DNA from: an archaeon
Lineage (GTDB): Archaea > Thermoproteota > Nitrososphaeria > Nitrososphaerales > Gagatemarchaeaceae
NCBI GenBank assembly: GCA_021819105.1
Contig: JAKASK010000002.1
Span: forward strand, 22,992 to 86,991
DNA length: 64,000 bases
Direction: 5' to 3'
The notes below the pieces were generated by a model. It made no database searches. It was not told the DNA's origin and was given only the letters and a program-made list of their open reading frames with translations. The stretch's first letter is position 1; each line of letters begins with the position of its first letter. This document shows, piece after piece, positions 8,964-17,337 of this stretch. A program made the position numbers and the translations under genes.

Positions 8964-10331
8964 CTAGGGGACCGTCGGAACGCCTGCGAGCGCGCGGTCT
9001 AGGGTGGCTGCGTCAGGCTCGAAGTCCACCAACCTGTTGGCCAACTTGTCTTCGTATGCCTTCAGGTCGAGGAGGCCGTGGCCGCTCAGGTTGAAGAGGA
9101 TGGTCTTGGGCTCGTTCTTACGCTTGCACTCCAGGGCGATGTCGATGGCTGCCTTCACGGCGTGGTTCGACTCTGGGGCGGCTACTATCCCCTCGGTCTG
9201 GGCGAGGAGCATGCCCGCCTCCATCACCTCGTTCTGGGTGTAGGCCACGCTCCGCATGAACCCTCTGTCTATCAGCATGCACATGGAGGGCGCCTTGCCG
9301 TGGTACCTCAGCCCCCCTGCGTGGATGGGCGGGCACTGGTAGTCGTGGCCGACGGTGTGCATCTTGATGAGCGGGGTGGTCCCTCCGGCGTCGGCGAAGT
9401 CGTATCGGTATGCGCCCCGGGTCGTGGACGGGACGGCCTTCGGTTCGGAGGCGACGAACTCAGCGTCGGACCTGCCGTGGAGCTTGTCGCGCATGAAGGG
9501 GTAGGCGAGCCCGGCGAAGTTGCTCCCTCCTCCGATGCACCCCACGATGTAGTCGGGGTCTGCGTCGAAGTCTTCCATCTGCATCTTAGCCTCCTGGCCG
9601 ATAACCGACTGGTGGAGCAGGACGTGGTTGAGGACGCTCCCCAGGGCGTACTTCGTGTTGTCGTGGGTCACGCAGTCCTCGACGGCTTCGCTGATCGCTA
9701 TGCCAAGGCTCCCGGGATGGTTGGGGTCCTGCTCGAGGTACTTCCTCCCCGCGGCCGTCTTGGAGCTAGGGGAGGAGTGGACCTGGGCGCCATAGACTTC
9801 CATGAGGGTCCGCCTGTAGGGCTTCTGTTCGAAGCTGCTCCTCGTCATATAGACGGTCAGGTCGATGTCGAAGAGTGCCGTCGCCAGGGCGAGGGCGCTC
9901 CCCCACTGCCCTGCGCCTGTCTCGGTCGCAAGGCGCTCGGTGCCCTCCTTCTTGTGATAGTAGGCCTGGGCGATGGCGGTGTTGGGCTTGTGGCTCCCGG
10001 CGGGGTTGAGGTCTTCGCGCTTGAAGAAGATCCTGGCAGGGGTCCGCAGCTTGGCTTCGAGCCTCGTGGCCCTGTAGAGCGGGGTAGGGCGCCCCAGCCT
10101 GAGGTATGCCTCTCTGACTTCTTCCGGTATGGGTATGAACTCCTGCGTGGCCATCTCCTGCATGAGGCACTCCTTTGCGAAGAGCCGCATCATGGGCTCG
10201 GGGGACATGGGCTGCAGCGTCCTTGGGTCGAGGGGGGGCGGAAGCGGCTCGGGGAGGTCGTGCTGGATGTTGTAATATTCTCGCGGCAGCCTGTCCTCTG
10301 TAAGGAGGGCTCTAAGCTGAGTCTTGCTCAT
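8964..10331 (-). CDS. trpB2: tryptophan synthase beta-like, TrpB2 type
   Basis: 455 residues from ATG 10331, chosen because the conserved N-terminus begins there and a GATAAAT box lies 25 nt upstream; a longer frame from 10418 has no conserved content. The PLP lysine is in [11 protein letters not shown] (Lys about 115). [18 protein letters not shown] and [15 protein letters not shown] are the typical TrpB2 motifs. TrpB2 joins indole (or O-phosphoserine) with serine to make tryptophan and commonly stands apart from trpA, as here. The divergent neighbour encodes an ACT-domain protein that may regulate amino-acid metabolism. Confidence 0.92.
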   Translation of the reverse strand: MSKTQLRALLTEDRLPREYYNIQHDLPEPLPPPLDPRTLQPMSPEPMMRLFAKECLMQEMATQEFIPIPEEVREAYLRLGRPTPLYRATRLEAKLRTPARIFFKREDLNPAGSHKPNTAIAQAYYHKKEGTERLATETGAGQWGSALALATALFDIDLTVYMTRSSFEQKPYRRTLMEVYGAQVHSSPSSKTAAGRKYLEQDPNHPGSLGIAISEAVEDCVTHDNTKYALGSVLNHVLLHQSVIGQEAKMQMEDFDADPDYIVGCIGGGSNFAGLAYPFMRDKLHGRSDAEFVASEPKAVPSTTRGAYRYDFADAGGTTPLIKMHTVGHDYQCPPIHAGGLRYHGKAPSMCMLIDRGFMRSVAYTQNEVMEAGMLLAQTEGIVAAPESNHAVKAAIDIALECKRKNEPKTILFNLSGHGLLDLKAYEDKLANRLVDFEPDAATLDRALAGVPTVP

Positions 10332-10454
10332 GGGCCAACCGGCCCCCGCGGGGGATAAATCATATCGTGAAGGTTTCTGTGCATGAGATGTGAAGCAGGA
10401 TTGGAACAAAAACGTCATAAATGCTCATTTCCGTGCACATAGCGCAGAAGTGTC

Positions 10455-10961
10455 ATGTGGGCGAACGTCCGGAAGCAGTTTGAGCGCCAGGTGGTGAGGC
10501 CAGAGATTGTAAGGAAGATGATAGAGTGCGGGATGAGGGTCTCCGAAGACGAGAAGATATTCGTCGGCGACGTGGAGGTCGACTACACGGCCGTCGCCAG
10601 GGCCCTGGACGTCGACAGGCGCGTCGTCAAGCAGACCGCGCAGCAGATCAGGAGGAACAGGTACCTCTTCTCCCTGTTCTCGAAGACGAAGCCCCTGGGG
10701 ACCAGCCTGGTGGACGTCGTCTCCCAGCTCGGGTACACCGCGATAGTCGTCGAGGCCGACCCGACCTCTTCCGGAGTGATGGCGGAGGTCGCAGAGATAC
10801 TCTCAAGGCACGGGATGGTGGTGAGGCAGGCTGTCGCAGAGGACCCGGAGATGGTCCCGGACGCGAAGATGACCCTCGTGGTCGCGGGCCAGCTGACCGG
10901 CCGGGCCATGGAGGAGCTCCACGGGCTGAAAATGGTGCGGAGCATAAAGATACTGAAGTAG
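10455..10961 (+). CDS. ACT-domain amino-acid metabolism regulator
   Basis: 168 residues. The N-terminal 75 residues form a helix-turn-helix-like part (DYTAVARALDVDRRVVKQTAQQI). The rest is an ACT-type fold (TAIVVEADPTSSGVMAEVAEILSRHGMVVR, then MTLVVAGQLTGRAMEELHGL). This matches archaeal regulator-of-amino-acid-metabolism proteins. The gene is divergent from trpB2 across 123 bp, so it may sense an amino acid and control trpB2; that is inference. A CATAAAT box lies about 35 nt upstream of the ATG. The next gene starts 1 nt after the stop. Confidence 0.75.
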   Translation: MWANVRKQFERQVVRPEIVRKMIECGMRVSEDEKIFVGDVEVDYTAVARALDVDRRVVKQTAQQIRRNRYLFSLFSKTKPLGTSLVDVVSQLGYTAIVVEADPTSSGVMAEVAEILSRHGMVVRQAVAEDPEMVPDAKMTLVVAGQLTGRAMEELHGLKMVRSIKILK

Positions 10962-10962
10962 C

Positions 10963-11919
10963 ATGGCGAGAAAGTTCGACGTAGCCGTGATGCACGACTT
11001 CTTCGTGGACAGGCTCGTGCACACCGCATCGCTCCCGGAGCTCCTGGGCGGGGTCTCTCGGAAGGCGAGGGACGGCGGAGGGGGGATTCACGGGGTCGAG
11101 CAGGAGGACATCAGGGGAGGGAACGCGGTGAACCTGGCTCACGCCCTGGCGAGGCTCGGGCTAAGGACGCTGCTCATCACGCACAGCGACCGAGACCACC
11201 AGGGGTTACTGAGGGGCACATTCGAAGGGATGGATGCCGACCTTCGGGTCAAGCCCGCCCCTGCAGGACTCACCGTGGCGTTTGAAGAGGAAGTGAACGT
11301 CATGTTGGGAGACGGGGGAGGCGCTGCCGACTTCGGCCCTGAGCTGCTAGACCCCGCGGACTGGTCCGCGCTGGAGAGGTCCAGGGTCGTCTGCTCGGTG
11401 AATTGGGCTGCCAACGGCCGCGGGACCGACCTGGTTGCGGCGCTGAGGAAGAGGCTCGGGAGGGAGAAGCCCATCTTCTTGGACCCCGCAGACTTCAGGG
11501 ACAGGGTGCCGCAGTTCAGGGAGCTGCTCCTGAAGATTTCGAAGGACGGCCTGGTGGACTGGATAAGCATGAACGAGGGAGAAGCGAAAGAGGCGGCGAG
11601 GGTGCTGGGGGTCCAGGGCACAGAGCTCGGCGACGTCTGCAGGGGGCTCGCCCGGAGGCTGAAGGTGGTGTTCGACCTCCACGCGGTGAAAGGGTCCTAT
11701 TCGAGTGAAGGGACCGAGGTCGCCTCAGCCGCTTCGGCCGAAGTGGACGCGAAGAGGCTCACGGGCGCAGGCGACGTCTGGAACGCCGGGGCGATCTACG
11801 GCAGGCTGAAGGGGATGGACGAGGTCACCAGGCTGAGGTTCGCCAACAAAGCAGCGAGGCTCTATCTGAAGAGCAAAGAGCCGGTGCCTCCGACCCTCGA
11901 GCAGGTGCAGAGGGCCTAG
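10963..11919 (+). CDS. PfkB/ribokinase-family carbohydrate kinase
   Basis: 318 residues. The family's C-terminal signature is present as RLTGAGDVWNAGAIYG, with the catalytic Asp in GAGD. The N-terminal GGNAVNLAHALARLG is the substrate-side glycine motif. It phosphorylates a sugar or nucleoside using ATP. The expected DTTGAGD is reduced to RLTGAGD, so the enzyme is somewhat divergent and the substrate is unknown. It is tightly linked to the ACT regulator (1 nt) and may be cotranscribed for no functional reason. Confidence 0.8.
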   Translation: MARKFDVAVMHDFFVDRLVHTASLPELLGGVSRKARDGGGGIHGVEQEDIRGGNAVNLAHALARLGLRTLLITHSDRDHQGLLRGTFEGMDADLRVKPAPAGLTVAFEEEVNVMLGDGGGAADFGPELLDPADWSALERSRVVCSVNWAANGRGTDLVAALRKRLGREKPIFLDPADFRDRVPQFRELLLKISKDGLVDWISMNEGEAKEAARVLGVQGTELGDVCRGLARRLKVVFDLHAVKGSYSSEGTEVASAASAEVDAKRLTGAGDVWNAGAIYGRLKGMDEVTRLRFANKAARLYLKSKEPVPPTLEQVQRA

Positions 11920-11920
11920 G

Positions 11921-12448
11921 TTACTTCTCCAGCATCCGAGAGAAAGTCCATGCGACCGTGTTGATCACTTCGTTGAGCCTCGCCTTCTCCCTGTAGTTCT
12001 CGATGATGACCCTGGAAATCGAACCGTCCGCTTCTTCGACGTCGAACCTGAGCTCCGCCCCCTTGGCGAGCTTGCCCGACTTCACCAGCGCCTCGTCGCT
12101 GGCCTTCATCCCCTGAAGTATCTTGCCGAGGAGGAACGACTTGAAGGGCGGGGTAGACGACGCCAGGGTGACCCCCGTCGGCTCTATGGTCACAGTGTCA
12201 GGAGTGATGGACGCTGTGGCGATGACCTGGCCCCCCTTGTCCCTCTTCAGCTCCCTGACCTCGGCCGCCTCCTTCGGTTCGGCCATCATCTCGATGGCTG
12301 GCCGGAAGGTGGAGGCCCTGAGGTTGGAATCGACGTATCCCAGGGTCTCGTTCAGCCTGGCCAACTCCTCCTGCAGCTGGGCTATCCTCCCTTCGAGCCA
12401 GAGCTTGAGCTCGGCCGCCTTCTTCACGTCGTTCTCCGAGGACGCCAT
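11921..12448 (-). CDS. conserved archaeal protein with N-terminal coiled coil, function unknown
   Basis: 175 residues from ATG 12448; a minus-strand TTTTTAG box centred near 12475 sits 27 nt upstream. Residues about 5-40 form a coiled coil (KLWLEGRIAQLQEELARLNETL). Strands follow (VIATASITPDTVTIEPTG), then two helical stretches including SFLLGKILQGMK and a charged C-terminus (REKARLNEVINTVAWTFSRML). I recognise no catalytic motif. It converges on the sugar kinase with 1 nt between the stops. Confidence 0.65.
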   Translation of the reverse strand: MASSENDVKKAAELKLWLEGRIAQLQEELARLNETLGYVDSNLRASTFRPAIEMMAEPKEAAEVRELKRDKGGQVIATASITPDTVTIEPTGVTLASSTPPFKSFLLGKILQGMKASDEALVKSGKLAKGAELRFDVEEADGSISRVIIENYREKARLNEVINTVAWTFSRMLEK

Positions 12449-12552
12449 CGAGCGGGTCCCAAGGAGGACTCGCTAAAAACGTTAGTCGGCTGCAGCCCCC
12501 GGACGAGAGGGGGAGTGAAAGTGTTAAGACCGGACCTCCCCACGCGCCTCCA

Positions 12553-13281
12553 TTGCTGAGGTTGAAGCGTCGGACCGCCGTGGTCGCGGCCGGCTCCCTC
12601 TTCGCGGCGCTCTACGCCATACTGGGTGCGATCCCCGTGTCGAAGCTGCTCCTCGGTTCAGGCAACTTCCTCACGGCGAGCAACTTCCTGACCCCGCTGG
12701 CAGGGATGGTCTTCGGGCCGGTCGTGGGTGGGTTCGCGGTGCTGGCCGGGGACCTGCTCGACGCCTATGCGGGATACATCGCGTTCGGAAGCACCGGCGT
12801 CGCCATCCTGGCGGCGGACCTCGCCGCAGCGGCGACCGCAGGGCTTGCCTACACGGGGAGGTGGAAGGCCGCGCTCGCGGTCCCCGCGGCGGTACTCGTA
12901 CTCTACTGGGCGGACCCCATCTCGGTGCTCTTCGTGGGGCCGGTCCCCTTCACCTGGCTACACATCCTGTCGCTCATCCCGTTCTCCGCAGCCCTGATCC
13001 TCCAGAGGTCAGGAAGGCTATCGAAGCTCAACCCGGCCTTCGTCGCAAGCGTCACCTTCGCGGCCCTGCTCTGCGGCCAGCTCACCGGCACCCTTGTGGG
13101 CCAGGAACTCACGGTGAGGGTGTACCAGACCCTCTCGCTCCAGGCGTGGCGGGGGCTGGTCCCCCTCTTCTTCCCGCTCTATCCGATTGAGCGGACCCTC
13201 TTCACTGCGGTGGGCTCGGCGATCTCGCTCCCTGTCCTCCGCGCCCTCTGGAAGAGGGAGCACCCCCACGCTGCGGGGTGA
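12553..13281 (+). CDS. ECF-transporter S-component-like membrane protein
   Basis: 242 residues from TTG 12553. About six hydrophobic helices are seen, beginning VVAAGSLFAALYAILGAIP, with SNFLTPLAGMVFGPVVGGFAVLAGDLL in the second third of the N-terminal half. The FGPVVGGFAVLAGD type of loop resembles S components of energy-coupling-factor vitamin importers. No ATPase or T component lies nearby. The substrate is unknown; a vitamin or vitamin precursor is a reasonable guess. Confidence 0.6.
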   Translation: MLRLKRRTAVVAAGSLFAALYAILGAIPVSKLLLGSGNFLTASNFLTPLAGMVFGPVVGGFAVLAGDLLDAYAGYIAFGSTGVAILAADLAAAATAGLAYTGRWKAALAVPAAVLVLYWADPISVLFVGPVPFTWLHILSLIPFSAALILQRSGRLSKLNPAFVASVTFAALLCGQLTGTLVGQELTVRVYQTLSLQAWRGLVPLFFPLYPIERTLFTAVGSAISLPVLRALWKREHPHAAG

Positions 13282-13338
13282 ATGCGGGGGACGCGATTTG
13301 GGAGCAGATTTTAATGGAGTGGGAAGGGGCTCGGATCT

Positions 13339-14538
13339 GTGTCGCACCCTTCCTTCGAGAATGCAGTGGGCCGCTTCCGGACGATCCTTGAAGAGCAGTA
13401 CCAGCGAGTCGAAAGGATCAGCAGGCCAGTAGAGTGGCTGGACTACAGCAAGCTGGACAGGCTCGTCGTCGGGGTGATAGGCGGAGACGGCATCGGGCCC
13501 ATCATCGCAGGTGAGGCGAGGCGCGTCATGGAAGAGCTCCTCAGGGATGAGTTGAAGTCGGGGAGGGTGGAGATAAGGCAGATCGAAGGGCTGACCATTG
13601 AGAACCGGATCAGGGAGCTGAAGCCACTCCCGGAGGAAGTGCTCGCCGAGATCAAGAAGTGCCACGTGCTGCTCAAGGGCCCCACCACCACCCCCGAGGA
13701 GGGGAGCGGGGTCCCGAACATCGAAAGCGCCAACATCGCGATCAGGAGGGCGTTCGACCTCTTCGCAAACGTCAGGCCCGTCAGGATCCCTTCCCAGGGC
13801 ATCGACTGGGTCTTCTTCCGTGAGAACACAGAAGGCGAGTACGTCCTTGGGAGCAAGGGGGTGCTGGTGACCCCCGACATGGCGGTGGACTTCAAGGTGA
13901 CGACGAGGCCGGGGGCGGAGCGGATAATCCGGATGGCGTTCGAGCACGCAAGGAAGACGGGGCGAAAGAGGGTCACGGTGGTCACCAAGGCGAACGTGAT
14001 CAAGACCACGGACGGCCTCTTCCTCGAGGTCGCGAAGGGGGTGGCGAAGGAGTTTCCGGAGATCAGCTGGGACGGGTGGTACATTGACGTCTTCACCGCC
14101 AAGCTCATCGACGAGAAGAGGCGCCGGGACTTCCAGGTGGTGGTACTCCCGAACCTCTACGGCGACATCGTCACAGACGAAGCGGCCGAGCTCCAGGGCG
14201 GGGTGGGGACGGCAGGGAGCGCGAATATAGGTGCGAGGTTCGGGATGTTCGAAGCCATCCACGGCTCTGCACCAAGGATGATTTCAGAGGGGAGAGGTCA
14301 GTACGCCGACCCGCTGAGCCTGATGAGGGCTGCGGTGATGATGCTGGAGCACGTCGGGATGAAGGAGAAGAGCGCCATGCTGTCGAAGGCTCTGGACGTC
14401 TGCGGCGTCTACGACCAGAAGGCGAAGATAACCGGGAGGCCCGACGGCGCGACCGCCGCGCGGTTCGGGGACTACGTAATCGCGACCCTCAGGGACCCCG
14501 GTCTGGACGCGAAGTGGGCCTCGTTCCAGAAGGCCTGA
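13339..14538 (+). CDS. icd: isocitrate dehydrogenase (NAD(P)-dependent)
   Basis: 399 residues from GTG 13339, with an ATTTTAATGG box about 27 nt upstream. After a 40-residue N-terminal extension come VGVIGGDGIGP, ESANIAIRRAFDLFANVRP (the Ser-x-Asn-x3-Arg isocitrate-binding pattern), DWVFFRENTEGEY, NLYGDIVTDEAAELQGGVG and the cofactor loop EAIHGSAPR. The S-x-N-x3-R pattern favours isocitrate over isopropylmalate. It converts isocitrate to 2-oxoglutarate in the TCA cycle. The cofactor loop is altered (MISEGRGQYADP), so NAD versus NADP is not clear. Confidence 0.87.
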   Translation: MSHPSFENAVGRFRTILEEQYQRVERISRPVEWLDYSKLDRLVVGVIGGDGIGPIIAGEARRVMEELLRDELKSGRVEIRQIEGLTIENRIRELKPLPEEVLAEIKKCHVLLKGPTTTPEEGSGVPNIESANIAIRRAFDLFANVRPVRIPSQGIDWVFFRENTEGEYVLGSKGVLVTPDMAVDFKVTTRPGAERIIRMAFEHARKTGRKRVTVVTKANVIKTTDGLFLEVAKGVAKEFPEISWDGWYIDVFTAKLIDEKRRRDFQVVVLPNLYGDIVTDEAAELQGGVGTAGSANIGARFGMFEAIHGSAPRMISEGRGQYADPLSLMRAAVMMLEHVGMKEKSAMLSKALDVCGVYDQKAKITGRPDGATAARFGDYVIATLRDPGLDAKWASFQKA

Positions 14539-14545
14539 AGCTGCT

Positions 14546-14821
14546 TCACCCGTAGATCCGAAAGTCCTTGTGGTTCCGGAGCGAGGCGGGCTGCACATCC
14601 ACGCTGTCGACCCGCGCCCTCGGAGGGCCGGACTTCGCCCATTCGACCACCCTCCTCACCCTCCTCTCGTCCCCCTCCAAGAACGCCTCGACTGACCCGT
14701 CGGGGAGGTTGCGGATCCACCCCCTGACCCCGGCGTCCGTCGCTATTCTCGCCATGGTGGCCCTGAAGGACACGCCGTGCACGTAACCCCTGACCCTTAA
14801 CCTGACGGCGGTGCCCACCAC
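14546..14821 (-). CDS. acyP: acylphosphatase
   Basis: 91 residues from GTG 14821, 1 nt after the marC stop. The signature VRGYVHGVSFRATM holds the phosphate-binding Arg, and GWIRNLPDGSVEA carries the catalytic Asn. The usual glutamine of VQGVxFR is histidine here. It hydrolyses carboxyl-phosphate bonds such as acetyl phosphate or carbamoyl phosphate. Full length for the family. Confidence 0.93.
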   Translation of the reverse strand: MVGTAVRLRVRGYVHGVSFRATMARIATDAGVRGWIRNLPDGSVEAFLEGDERRVRRVVEWAKSGPPRARVDSVDVQPASLRNHKDFRIYG

Positions 14822-14822
14822 G

Positions 14823-15443
14823 TCACGCCACCGACTGGACGATGTTCGTGATCCCCGTGACCACGAATGATACTGCGAGCGCGGCTATGAGCAGGGCCGT
14901 GATCCTCGAAAGGGCGTTCGTGCCGTTGGGCCCGAAGAATCGGCTGACCCAGTCCGACCCTGACAGGATGACGAAAGCGAGGAGGGCGTTGCATGCGATT
15001 ACTAGCAGGGCGAGGAAGGGACTGTACGGGCTCGCGGAGATTATTATCACGGTCGATATAGCACCGGGGCCGGCGAGCAGGGGGGTCGCCAGCGGAAAGG
15101 CCGCTATGTCGGAAGGCTCCAGCCCCTTGGACCTGCTGTCGCTGTCCCTCAGGTGGTCTACGGCGACCATGAAGAGGATGATCCCGCCGGCTATTCTGAA
15201 GTCGTTGATGGTGATCCCGAAGGCTTGGAAGATGAGCCAGCCGAAGAGGGCGAATACCACCAGGATTGCGGTCGATATCACAACCGCCTGCCTCACTATC
15301 CTCTTCCTGTGCTCGGCGAAGCCCGTTGTCAGCCCGATGAATATGGGCACGGTGCCGACTGCGTCGATCACCGCGAAGAGGAGGACGAAAGCCTCAGTGA
15401 ACAGGACGATGTCGAAGGCGAAGAACGAAGAGAGCAGCGACAT
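14823..15443 (-). CDS. MarC-family integral membrane protein
   Basis: 206 residues with six predicted membrane helices. Typical MarC segments are EAFVLLFAVIDAVGTVPIF near the N-terminus, AGGIILFMVAVDHL, PLATPLLAGPGAISTVIII and a C-terminal helix RITALLIAALAVSFVVTGI. The function of MarC proteins is unsettled. The ATG at 15443 faces the Fe-S assembly gene across 58 bp that hold one AT-rich core (15469-15480). Confidence 0.9.
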   Translation of the reverse strand: MSLLSSFFAFDIVLFTEAFVLLFAVIDAVGTVPIFIGLTTGFAEHRKRIVRQAVVISTAILVVFALFGWLIFQAFGITINDFRIAGGIILFMVAVDHLRDSDSRSKGLEPSDIAAFPLATPLLAGPGAISTVIIISASPYSPFLALLVIACNALLAFVILSGSDWVSRFFGPNGTNALSRITALLIAALAVSFVVTGITNIVQSVA

Positions 15444-15468
15444 CCGTTCCCACGGTGGCCTCCAAACG

Positions 15469-15480
15469 GATAAATAAATC
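15469..15480. promoter_or_regulatory. AT-rich core promoter between marC and the Fe-S assembly gene
   Basis: GATAAATAAATC is the only AT-rich stretch in the 58-bp divergent gap. Its centre is about 28 nt from TTG 15502 and about 30 nt from the marC ATG at 15443. Overlapping TATA boxes on both strands, giving nearly leaderless transcripts, are the simplest reading. Confidence 0.5.
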
Positions 15481-15501
15481 GTAGAAGGGTTTCGAAGGAG
15501 C

Positions 15502-15807
15502 TTGTCTCAGGTGGAGCAGACCGCCGTCGACTCAGCCATGTCCAAGATCATGGACCCCGAGCTGGGCAAGCCGATAACGGACCTCAAGCTGATCGACAAG
15601 ACGGTCATCAACGGCGGCTCGGTCGAGCTGGAGTTTCACCTGACCGCCCCGTTCTGCCCGCCCGTCTTCGCCCTGAAGATCGCGGCCGACATCAAGGCCG
15701 GCCTGCTTTCAGTGCCCGGGGTGACTGAGGCCAAGGTGACGCTCCGAGGGCACTACCTTGCCGAAGCGGTGAACAAACAGGTCAACAAGCCCGCGCGACC
15801 AGCGTAG
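15502..15807 (+). CDS. MIP18/SufT-type (DUF59) Fe-S assembly protein
   Basis: 101 residues from TTG 15502. The core is a DUF59 domain: AMSKIMDPELGKPITDLKLI at the N-terminus, then VELEFHLTAPFCPP with the conserved Cys, and VPGVTEAKVTL. Proteins of this family help deliver Fe-S clusters. The AT-rich box 15469-15480 lies about 28 nt upstream, favouring a leaderless transcript. Its TAG overlaps the GTG of the next gene by 1 nt. Confidence 0.9.
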   Translation: MSQVEQTAVDSAMSKIMDPELGKPITDLKLIDKTVINGGSVELEFHLTAPFCPPVFALKIAADIKAGLLSVPGVTEAKVTLRGHYLAEAVNKQVNKPARPA

Positions 15808-16271
15808 TGGGCGCTTTGGGGAGCCGCGAGCGGGTGGCTGAGTACCTGTCCAAGTCAGGGGTGAAGTACGAGATCAGGGAGTTCGACGAAAGCACGAAGA
15901 ACTCCGCCCTCGCGGCCCGCGCCCTGGGGTGCTCGGTCCCCGAGATAGCGAAGAGCGTGGTGTTCGTCGGCGACAGGACGGCAGTCGTGGTGACCTCCGG
16001 AGACAGGCGGGTCAGCGTCCCGAAGCTGTCGAGGATGGTGGGCGACGCGAGGATCGCGAGGCCCGACGAGGTCCGCGAAAAGACAGGCTTCCCCATCGGA
16101 GGGGTGCCCCCCTTCCCTCATGACAGCTCGGTTGCGGTCCTGACGGACATCTCGTTGACCAGGTTCCGTTCGGTGTGGGCGTCGGCGGGCGCCCCCAACG
16201 CGGTCTTCAGGATGGACCCGTCAGACATGATCCGCCTCGTCGGGTCCGGCCCGTTCGACCTCTCCGACTAG
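15807..16271 (+). CDS. YbaK/aminoacyl-tRNA deacylase-domain protein
   Basis: 154 residues from GTG 15807, sharing its first base with the previous stop. Family features are the N-terminal ERVAEYLSKSGVKYEIREF, then EIAKSVVFVGDRTAVVVTSGDRRVS, the glycine-rich GFPIGGVPPF and the C-terminal PNAVFRMDPSDM. Members of the family remove mischarged amino acids from tRNA. Which tRNA cannot be read. Confidence 0.88.
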   Translation: MGALGSRERVAEYLSKSGVKYEIREFDESTKNSALAARALGCSVPEIAKSVVFVGDRTAVVVTSGDRRVSVPKLSRMVGDARIARPDEVREKTGFPIGGVPPFPHDSSVAVLTDISLTRFRSVWASAGAPNAVFRMDPSDMIRLVGSGPFDLSD

Positions 16272-16303
16272 TTCTATATAGAGGAGGCAGCAGTCATAGA
16301 GAC

Positions 16304-17293
16304 ATGCCTGCGAGGAAGGCGATCGAGATGGGCCGGGGGACCATACTCGTATCCCTGCCCAAGGAGTGGGTGAAGAAGAACGGGATCAGGAAGGGGGTGG
16401 ACATCTCGGTGGAAGAGCTCTCCCCCGGGAAGCTGGTGGTCAGGCCCTATGGAGACAGGGAGGAGGAACAGAAGCAGATAGTAATCGAGTACGACGGCGA
16501 GGACCTGGGCCAGGTCACCAACGACGTGACGGGGGCGTACCTTCTGGGCTACGACCTGATCAGAGTGGTAGGGTCCAAGGTGATAACCCGGGAAGACAGA
16601 CGGGGCATCAAGGAGATGATGGCCAGGCTGGTCGGCCTGGAGACACTCGACGAGGACTCGAAGAGGCTGACCTTCCAGTTCCTTCTGGAGCCCACCGCGA
16701 TCACCCCCGAGAAGATCGTCCGCAGGATGTCGGGGCTGCTCGACGGGATGCTGAAGGACACGGCGGAGGCGCTCTCCAAGGGGGACTCGAAGCTCATGGG
16801 GCTCGTCAGCGAGAGGGACGACGAGGTCGACCGACTGTACTTCCTCCTGGTGAGGGCCACCAGGGCGGCGATCGTGCGGCCAGAGGTCGCCGAGAGATAC
16901 GGACTGTCCCCGGTGGACCTGCTCGACTACAGGGTCCTGGCGACCTTCCTCGAGAGCGCAGGTGACGCAGTCAGCGAGCTGTCGCGCAAGCTGCAGGGGA
17001 GGACGGGGCGGATGCTGTTCGCGAAGGAATATTCGAAGTGCGTGATGAAACTCATGGAGATGAATGAGCTGGCCACCCAGGGGTTCCTTTCGCGTAGGGC
17101 AGGGAGGCCGAGGACCGTGAGCAAGCAGATGAGCGGGCTGGCCCAGGAGGTGACCGGCGAGCTTGCGGCCATCGCCAAAGTCCCGAACGGGGACGGAGCC
17201 AACGTCGCCGAGACCCTCGCGTCGCTCGAGCGCGTCAGCAGGCTCCTTGTCGACGTTTCGGACCTTGCTGTGATAACCCAGCAGGTCACCTAG
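16304..17293 (+). CDS. AbrB-PhoU family regulator
   Basis: 329 residues from ATG 16304; a TCTATATAG box centred at 16277 sits 27 nt upstream, so a longer in-frame start at 16175 is rejected. Residues 1-45 form an AbrB/SpoVT swapped-hairpin DNA-binding domain (GRGTILVSLPKEWVKKNGI). The rest is PhoU-like helices (SERDDEVDRLYFLLVRATRAA, SAGDAVSELSRKL). Archaeal proteins of this kind are linked to phosphate control. No Pst transporter lies nearby, so the target is unknown. Confidence 0.87.
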   Translation: MPARKAIEMGRGTILVSLPKEWVKKNGIRKGVDISVEELSPGKLVVRPYGDREEEQKQIVIEYDGEDLGQVTNDVTGAYLLGYDLIRVVGSKVITREDRRGIKEMMARLVGLETLDEDSKRLTFQFLLEPTAITPEKIVRRMSGLLDGMLKDTAEALSKGDSKLMGLVSERDDEVDRLYFLLVRATRAAIVRPEVAERYGLSPVDLLDYRVLATFLESAGDAVSELSRKLQGRTGRMLFAKEYSKCVMKLMEMNELATQGFLSRRAGRPRTVSKQMSGLAQEVTGELAAIAKVPNGDGANVAETLASLERVSRLLVDVSDLAVITQQVT

Positions 17294-17337
17294 AAACTCG
17301 AGCAAGGCTTAATTAACGAGGGGCCTCAACTCCCGAC

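Noticed and set aside
9078..10358. A 426-codon open frame on the plus strand.
   Set aside because: It is antisense to trpB2, with Val/Gly/Arg-rich composition typical of the shadow of a GC-rich gene, and shows no domain.
10332..10454. TGTGCA and TGCACA in the trpB2/ACT gap as an operator.
   Set aside because: The six-base arms are about 48 bp apart and no other base pairs support them; chance is likely.
13018..14262. A 414-codon open frame on the minus strand.
   Set aside because: It is antisense to the isocitrate dehydrogenase; composition is Pro/Leu/Arg/His-rich and no motif is seen.
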